From NCBI RefSeq assembly GCF_900110125.1, contig NZ_FOCN01000001.1:372001-436000 (forward strand): a stretch of 64,000 bases of DNA, read 5' to 3'. Each line of letters starts with the position of its first letter. The first letter of the stretch is position 1. Shown piece by piece: positions 60,163 through 64,000 of this stretch. The notes below the pieces were generated by a model. The model searched no databases and was not told the origin of the DNA. It worked only from the letters and a program-made list of their open reading frames with translations. The DNA comes from Cryobacterium luteum (lineage in GTDB: Bacteria > Actinomycetota > Actinomycetes > Actinomycetales > Microbacteriaceae). The position numbers and the translations under genes are program-made.

Positions 60163-61494
60163 ATCAACATTTTGCGGGCCCAGCCCATCGACCGGGACAT
60201 TCTGCGGCTCGCCGTGCCCGCGCTCGGCGCCCTCGTGGCCGAGCCGCTGTTCCTGCTGGCCGATTCGGCCATGGTCGGCCACCTCGGCACCACGCCGCTG
60301 GCCGGCCTCGGTCTGGCGAGCGCCGTGCTGCAGACCATCATCGGCCTCATGGTCTTTCTTGCCTACAGCACCACACCGACCGTGGCCCGCTGGCTCGGCG
60401 CCGGCGACAGCCGACGGGCGGTATCGGTCGGCATCGACGGGCTCTGGCTCGCTCTCGGCCTGGGCGTCGTGCTCGCGGCCGGCGGCCTGCTTGCCACCCC
60501 GACGCTCGTCGGCGCGTTCGGCGCCGAAACCGCCGTGACAGCGGATGCCGCCACCTACCTCGGCATCTCCATGTTCGGCCTGCCCGCCATGCTGCTGGTC
60601 TTCGCCGCAACCGGTCTGCTGCGCGGGCTGCAGGACACCCGCACTCCGCTGTACGTGGCCGGGATCGGTTTCACAGCGAACATCGCACTCAACTGTGTGT
60701 TCATCTACCTGCTCGGCTGGGGCATCGCCGGATCGGCTGTCGGCACCGTCGTGGCCCAGTGGGGCATGGTCGCCGTCTACCTCGTCATCATCGCCCGGCA
60801 TGCCCGCCGCCACCACGCCCCGCGGCGCCCGCACCGGGCGGGGCTGCTGCTCGGCGCCCGGAGCGGCGGCTGGCTGTTCGTACGCACGCTGAGCCTGCGT
60901 GCCGCCATGCTGCTCGCGGTGTTTGTGGCTGCCCAGCTCGGCTCGCCCGAACTCGCCGCATTTCAGATCGCAATGACCCTGTTCGCGACGCTCGCCTTCG
61001 CCCTCGACGCCCTCGCGATCGCCGCCCAGGCCCTCGTCGGACGCGGCCTCGGCGCCGGGGACGTCACGCACGTGCGTGCCGTGCTGCGTCGCTGCCTGGA
61101 GTGGGGCGTGCTCGCCGGCCTCGTGCTCGCGGTCGTCGTCATCGGCACGAGCGGGGTGCTCGGGCACGCATTCACGAGCTCCGACGCGGTGACCCGGTTG
61201 CTGCCGCCGACCCTGGTCGTGTTGGGGGCATCCGTTCCCCTCGGCGCGGTCGTGTTCGTGCTCGACGGCGTGCTGATCGGAGCCGGCGACGCCCGCTACC
61301 TCGCCCTGACCGGGCTGGTCAACCTCGCCGTGTTCGTGCCGCTAGCCGTCGCCGTACTGGTCTGGGCGCCGACGGGAGCGCCCGGGCTCGCGCTCCTCAT
61401 GGCCGCGTTCGCGCTCGGCTACCTCGGCGCCCGCGCCGTGACGCTGTCACTGCGCGCCCGCAGCATGGCCTGGATGGTCGTCGGCGCCCGCTGA
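60163..61494 (+). CDS. MATE-family (DinF-like) multidrug/metabolite exporter
   Basis: A membrane protein of about 443 residues with twelve hydrophobic segments in two similar halves. N-terminal RDILRLAVPALGALVAEPLFLLADSAMVGHLG is the family hallmark, with the Asp in the first helix pair and GLLRGLQDTRTPLYVAG in the middle. MATE proteins export drugs or metabolites with sodium or protons. The frame is closed by TAG at 60151, so possible starts are only ATC 60163, ATT 60169 or TTG 60172. I give the ATC because of promoter spacing; TTG would shorten it by three residues. Confidence 0.85.
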   Translation: MNILRAQPIDRDILRLAVPALGALVAEPLFLLADSAMVGHLGTTPLAGLGLASAVLQTIIGLMVFLAYSTTPTVARWLGAGDSRRAVSVGIDGLWLALGLGVVLAAGGLLATPTLVGAFGAETAVTADAATYLGISMFGLPAMLLVFAATGLLRGLQDTRTPLYVAGIGFTANIALNCVFIYLLGWGIAGSAVGTVVAQWGMVAVYLVIIARHARRHHAPRRPHRAGLLLGARSGGWLFVRTLSLRAAMLLAVFVAAQLGSPELAAFQIAMTLFATLAFALDALAIAAQALVGRGLGAGDVTHVRAVLRRCLEWGVLAGLVLAVVVIGTSGVLGHAFTSSDAVTRLLPPTLVVLGASVPLGAVVFVLDGVLIGAGDARYLALTGLVNLAVFVPLAVAVLVWAPTGAPGLALLMAAFALGYLGARAVTLSLRARSMAWMVVGAR

Positions 61495-61517
61495 CCCGCC
61501 CGAAGCCCGCGCGCCGG

Positions 61518-62996
61518 TCAGCGGATGCGGCGGTGCACCGACTGCGGCACAAGATAGGCCTTGAGACCCTCCGGCCCGAACTCGGCGCCGAGGCCGGAAT
61601 CGTGCCGACCGGCGAACGGCGCAGCGTGATTGGAGGCGAAGAAGCCGAGACCGACCGAGCCGGTGTCGAGGCGACCGGCGAGTGCGAACGCCCGGTCGGG
61701 GTCTTCGGAGAAGATCGTGCCGCCGAGCCCAAATGACGTGTTGTTGGCGAGCGCCACGCCCTCGTCCAGGGAGTTGTAGCGCAAAATCGACAGCACCGGG
61801 CCGAAGATCTCCTCCCTGGCGATGCGCATGCCGGGCGTCACGTCGGCGAAGACCGTGGGCTTCACGAAAAAGCCCTGGTCAAAGCCGGATGCCACGTCGC
61901 CGCCGGTCGTGGCCCGTGCGCCCTCGGCCACACCGCTCCTGATGTACTCGCGCACGGTCTGCTCCTGAGCGCGCGTAGCGGCAGGCCCGAACACGGTGTC
62001 GGGCTGCATCGGATCGCCCTGTTTGGCGGCCGCGATGGTGGCGGTGACCATGTCGACGAGTTCGGCGTAGCGCTCGACCGGCGCGAGAATGCGGGTCGAG
62101 ATGTAGCAGGTCTGCCCGGTGTTGCGCAAGCAGGTGCGGATGAGAACCTTCGACAGGGAGTCGAGGTCGGCGTCAGGCAGCACGAGCGCCGACGACTTGC
62201 CGCCGAGTTCGAGCGTGACCGGTCGCAGCAGCTGACCGCAGGTGCCGGCGATTGATCGCCCGACCGGGGTCGACCCGGTGAAGGCCACCTTGTCGATACC
62301 GGGATGCCTGACCAGGGCGTCGCCGAACGAACCCGGTCCGGTGACGAGGTTGACCACCCCGGCGGGGAGGCCGGCGGCTCGGGCGGCATCGATGATGAGT
62401 CGCACCGAGAGCGGCGTCGGCGAGGCCGGCTTGATCACGACGGTGCAGCCGGCCATCAGGGCCGGCGCGAGCTTGGCAACGACGAGGTTGATCGGAAAGT
62501 TCCACGGCGCAATCAGCGCGCAGACCCCGATCGGGTCCTGCCGCACCACCGTCTCGCCCGAACCGTCAGGAAATGGCCGAATGTCGGCCGTCTCGAGCAG
62601 GCCGGCGAGCGAGGCGAAGTAGCGAAAAATCGAGGCGGCATTGCCCGCGGCCCGGCCGGACTCCGCGACCGGCGACCCGTTCTCCCAGGTGTTGGTGTGT
62701 GAGATGGCCTCGGCCCGCTTCTCAACCTCGTCGGCCAGCCGCAGCAGAAAGCCGGCGCGCGCCGTGGGAGCCAGGTCGCGCCATCCGCCGAACGCGCGTC
62801 GGGCGGCCGCGACCGCCTGGTCGAGGTCGGCGACGGATGCCTGCGGCACCGACCCCCAGACCTCCTCCGTTGCCGGGTTGGTCACCAGGGTGCGGCCGGT
62901 TCCCGTCGCGACCTGCCACTGCCCGTCGATGAACACATCGTCAATGTGGCGGTATGGCAGGTTCGCGGTCAGGGGAATCGACAGCAGGCTGGTCAT
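61518..62996 (-). CDS. NAD(P)-dependent aldehyde dehydrogenase
   Basis: A 492-residue aldehyde dehydrogenase. Motifs: PIGVCALIAPWNFPI, KPASPTPLS, FTGSTPVGR, the Glu in LELGGKSS and the catalytic Cys in NTGQTCYI. It ends in a family-typical segment (HDSGLGAEFGPEGLKAYL). Substrate unknown. ATG 62996 overlaps the HD gene stop (ATGA); longer in-frame sequence upstream is unlike any aldehyde dehydrogenase. It works downstream of the HD and ferredoxin reductase genes in one operon. Confidence 0.92.
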   Translation of the reverse strand: MTSLLSIPLTANLPYRHIDDVFIDGQWQVATGTGRTLVTNPATEEVWGSVPQASVADLDQAVAAARRAFGGWRDLAPTARAGFLLRLADEVEKRAEAISHTNTWENGSPVAESGRAAGNAASIFRYFASLAGLLETADIRPFPDGSGETVVRQDPIGVCALIAPWNFPINLVVAKLAPALMAGCTVVIKPASPTPLSVRLIIDAARAAGLPAGVVNLVTGPGSFGDALVRHPGIDKVAFTGSTPVGRSIAGTCGQLLRPVTLELGGKSSALVLPDADLDSLSKVLIRTCLRNTGQTCYISTRILAPVERYAELVDMVTATIAAAKQGDPMQPDTVFGPAATRAQEQTVREYIRSGVAEGARATTGGDVASGFDQGFFVKPTVFADVTPGMRIAREEIFGPVLSILRYNSLDEGVALANNTSFGLGGTIFSEDPDRAFALAGRLDTGSVGLGFFASNHAAPFAGRHDSGLGAEFGPEGLKAYLVPQSVHRRIR

Positions 62997-63676
62997 GCGC
63001 CGCTGCCGTCGAGGGCGGGCGCGTCGATGCCAGTGGCAAGGACATCCGTTTGCAGCAGGGCCTCGGCGCGTTCGAGTTCGGCGAGCGCCATCTCGTGGGC
63101 GGCCGCGGTGATGAGCTCGGGAACGATGTCGGTGCGCAGACGCCGACAGTAGGCCGAGGGCTCCTGGCCGAACCAGCCGGAGGCGAGCGCGATGCCGGTG
63201 GTCGTGAAACGCCACAGGCGATCGGCGTCGCGCACGAGGGAGTCCTCGATCGAGTAACTCTCGGAGCGGGTGTCGTGCCCGTCGATGATGTCGGTGACCC
63301 GGCTGATGAATTCGTGGGTGTAGCCGAGGGCTGGCAGCACCTCGCGGGCGATTTCGCACCCCCGCACCTCGTGTTCGTAGCGGATGTCGGCCTGGCGCCA
63401 GTTGGCGCCGAAACCTTCCGAGATGATCTTGGTCTCGTCGACCCTGGCCCAGCCGGTGTCGTGCAGCAGAATGGCCACCCGCACCACGAGGGCGTCGGCC
63501 TCCGGATAGGCCTGGCAGAGCCGCTCGGCGAAAGCGAACGAGATAGGAATGTGGATGTCGTTGGAGCGCGAGCGCATCTCGAGTCGCACGGCCCGCCAGA
63601 GCGGGTTGAGGTCGATCGAGACGACGCCGGCCGCGATCGGTGAGGTGTCGACGAGTTCTTCGGTCTGCAGTGTCAT
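62993..63676 (-). CDS. HD-domain phosphohydrolase-like protein
   Basis: A 227-residue metal-dependent hydrolase-like protein with the HD motif ILLHDTGWARVDE near 92, preceded by a His-containing helix and followed by EHEVRGCEIARE and IIDGHDTRSESYS, which supply further metal ligands. Its role beside an aldehyde dehydrogenase and a ferredoxin reductase is not known to me. It is coupled to the aldehyde dehydrogenase by a four-base overlap. Confidence 0.82.
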   Translation of the reverse strand: MTLQTEELVDTSPIAAGVVSIDLNPLWRAVRLEMRSRSNDIHIPISFAFAERLCQAYPEADALVVRVAILLHDTGWARVDETKIISEGFGANWRQADIRYEHEVRGCEIAREVLPALGYTHEFISRVTDIIDGHDTRSESYSIEDSLVRDADRLWRFTTTGIALASGWFGQEPSAYCRRLRTDIVPELITAAAHEMALAELERAEALLQTDVLATGIDAPALDGSGA

Positions 63677-63678
63677 GG

Positions 63679-64000
63679 TTACTTTCCGATCAAGACGGCA
63701 AGAGCGGCGGGCAGGGCGAGCTTCTTCAGTGGCACGGTCAGATCGGCGGCGCGGTCACTGGGCAGGTGCTGTCCCGAGTGCAGAATGGCGCGCACGGCAA
63801 TGAAGTCGAGCGGGCGGTTCACGCAGTCGGCGGCGATGAGCTGCCCCGCGCGGTAGTAGAGCACCGAGAATTTCTCGGCCTCGGGGTCGCCGCGCAGCAC
63901 GATCTGGTCGTGTCCTCCGCTGAGGCCGGCGATCTGCAGTTTGAGGTCAGCCTGGTCGCTCCAGAACCATGGAACCGTGGAGTATACGGCGGGCAGGCCG
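63679..64000 (-). CDS. FAD-dependent ferredoxin reductase, C-terminal part
   Basis: The last 106 residues of a gene that runs out of the window. The visible part (VPWFWSDQADLKLQIAGL, then FSVLYYRAGQLIAADCVNRP and DFIAVRAIL) is the C-terminal domain of rubredoxin/ferredoxin reductases that serve oxygenases such as cytochromes P450. It suggests that an oxygenase is encoded beyond the edge. Gap to the HD gene is two bases. Confidence 0.85.
   Translation of the reverse strand, partial: GLPAVYSTVPWFWSDQADLKLQIAGLSGGHDQIVLRGDPEAEKFSVLYYRAGQLIAADCVNRPLDFIAVRAILHSGQHLPSDRAADLTVPLKKLALPAALAVLIGK

Noticed and set aside
1-64000. CRISPR array, insertion sequence or integrase
   Set aside because: No regularly spaced identical repeats and no transposase or recombinase motif in any frame.

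Overview
The window is a high-GC chromosomal segment from an actinobacterium, most likely a member of Microbacteriaceae (inference). Three things point there: the actinobacterial coproporphyrin-dependent heme pathway, a fused OleBC olefin enzyme, and many genes with a TANNNT -10 box exactly 6 nt before the start codon and no Shine-Dalgarno site (leaderless transcripts). There is no prophage, transposase, tRNA, rRNA or CRISPR array. Most of the sequence is core metabolism, with a few accessory genes and several repeat elements.

Layout. 1-1.24 kb: end of a membrane protein gene coupled to a small GntR regulator. 1.35-6.4 kb: oleD, a fused oleBC and oleA on the minus strand (long-chain olefin synthesis). 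6.6-11.3 kb: putA with a divergent LysR regulator. 11.5-18.6 kb: single genes (FAD oxidoreductase, SRPBCC protein, SDR-like protein, deleted HNH/DUF222 gene, thioesterase, LysE exporter, esterase, PEBP protein). 18.6-21.2 kb: an ABC importer of the nitrate/taurine type. 21.3-24.4 kb: trhO, an ABC-2 exporter and a small PH-like protein. 24.5-36.0 kb: heme block with hemL, hemB, hemD, hemC, hemH (cpfC), hemQ (chdC), three small membrane-protein genes, hemG (cgoX) and hemE on the minus strand, and hemA divergent. 36.3-40.3 kb: glyS, cstA and a YbdD-like gene. 40.5-49.4 kb: a polyol operon (binding protein, two permeases, DeoR, HAD phosphatase, mannitol-type dehydrogenase, xylulokinase) with a second, divergent DeoR gene. 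49.4-54.1 kb: YdeI-like protein, 3-hydroxyisobutyrate dehydrogenase family protein, class A beta-lactamase-like protein, M13 peptidase. 54.1-56.6 kb: a decayed 5'-3' exonuclease and an AlbA_2/ATPase-type protein with an AT-rich palindromic operator. 56.8-59.7 kb: pntB, pntA2 and pntA1. 60.2-64.0 kb: MATE exporter, aldehyde dehydrogenase, HD protein and the end of a ferredoxin reductase gene.

The signals least explained by the genes are these: (i) two diverged intergenic elements with the same two-direct/two-inverted layout and base changes that co-vary between arms (5.2 and 36.1 kb); (ii) a double-hairpin repeat at 1.3 and 51.1 kb; (iii) strong excess of the word CGGATGC in both orientations, forcing unusual Ala-Ser codon pairs; (iv) the fixed -10-to-start spacing, which also predicts an AUC start for the MATE gene.
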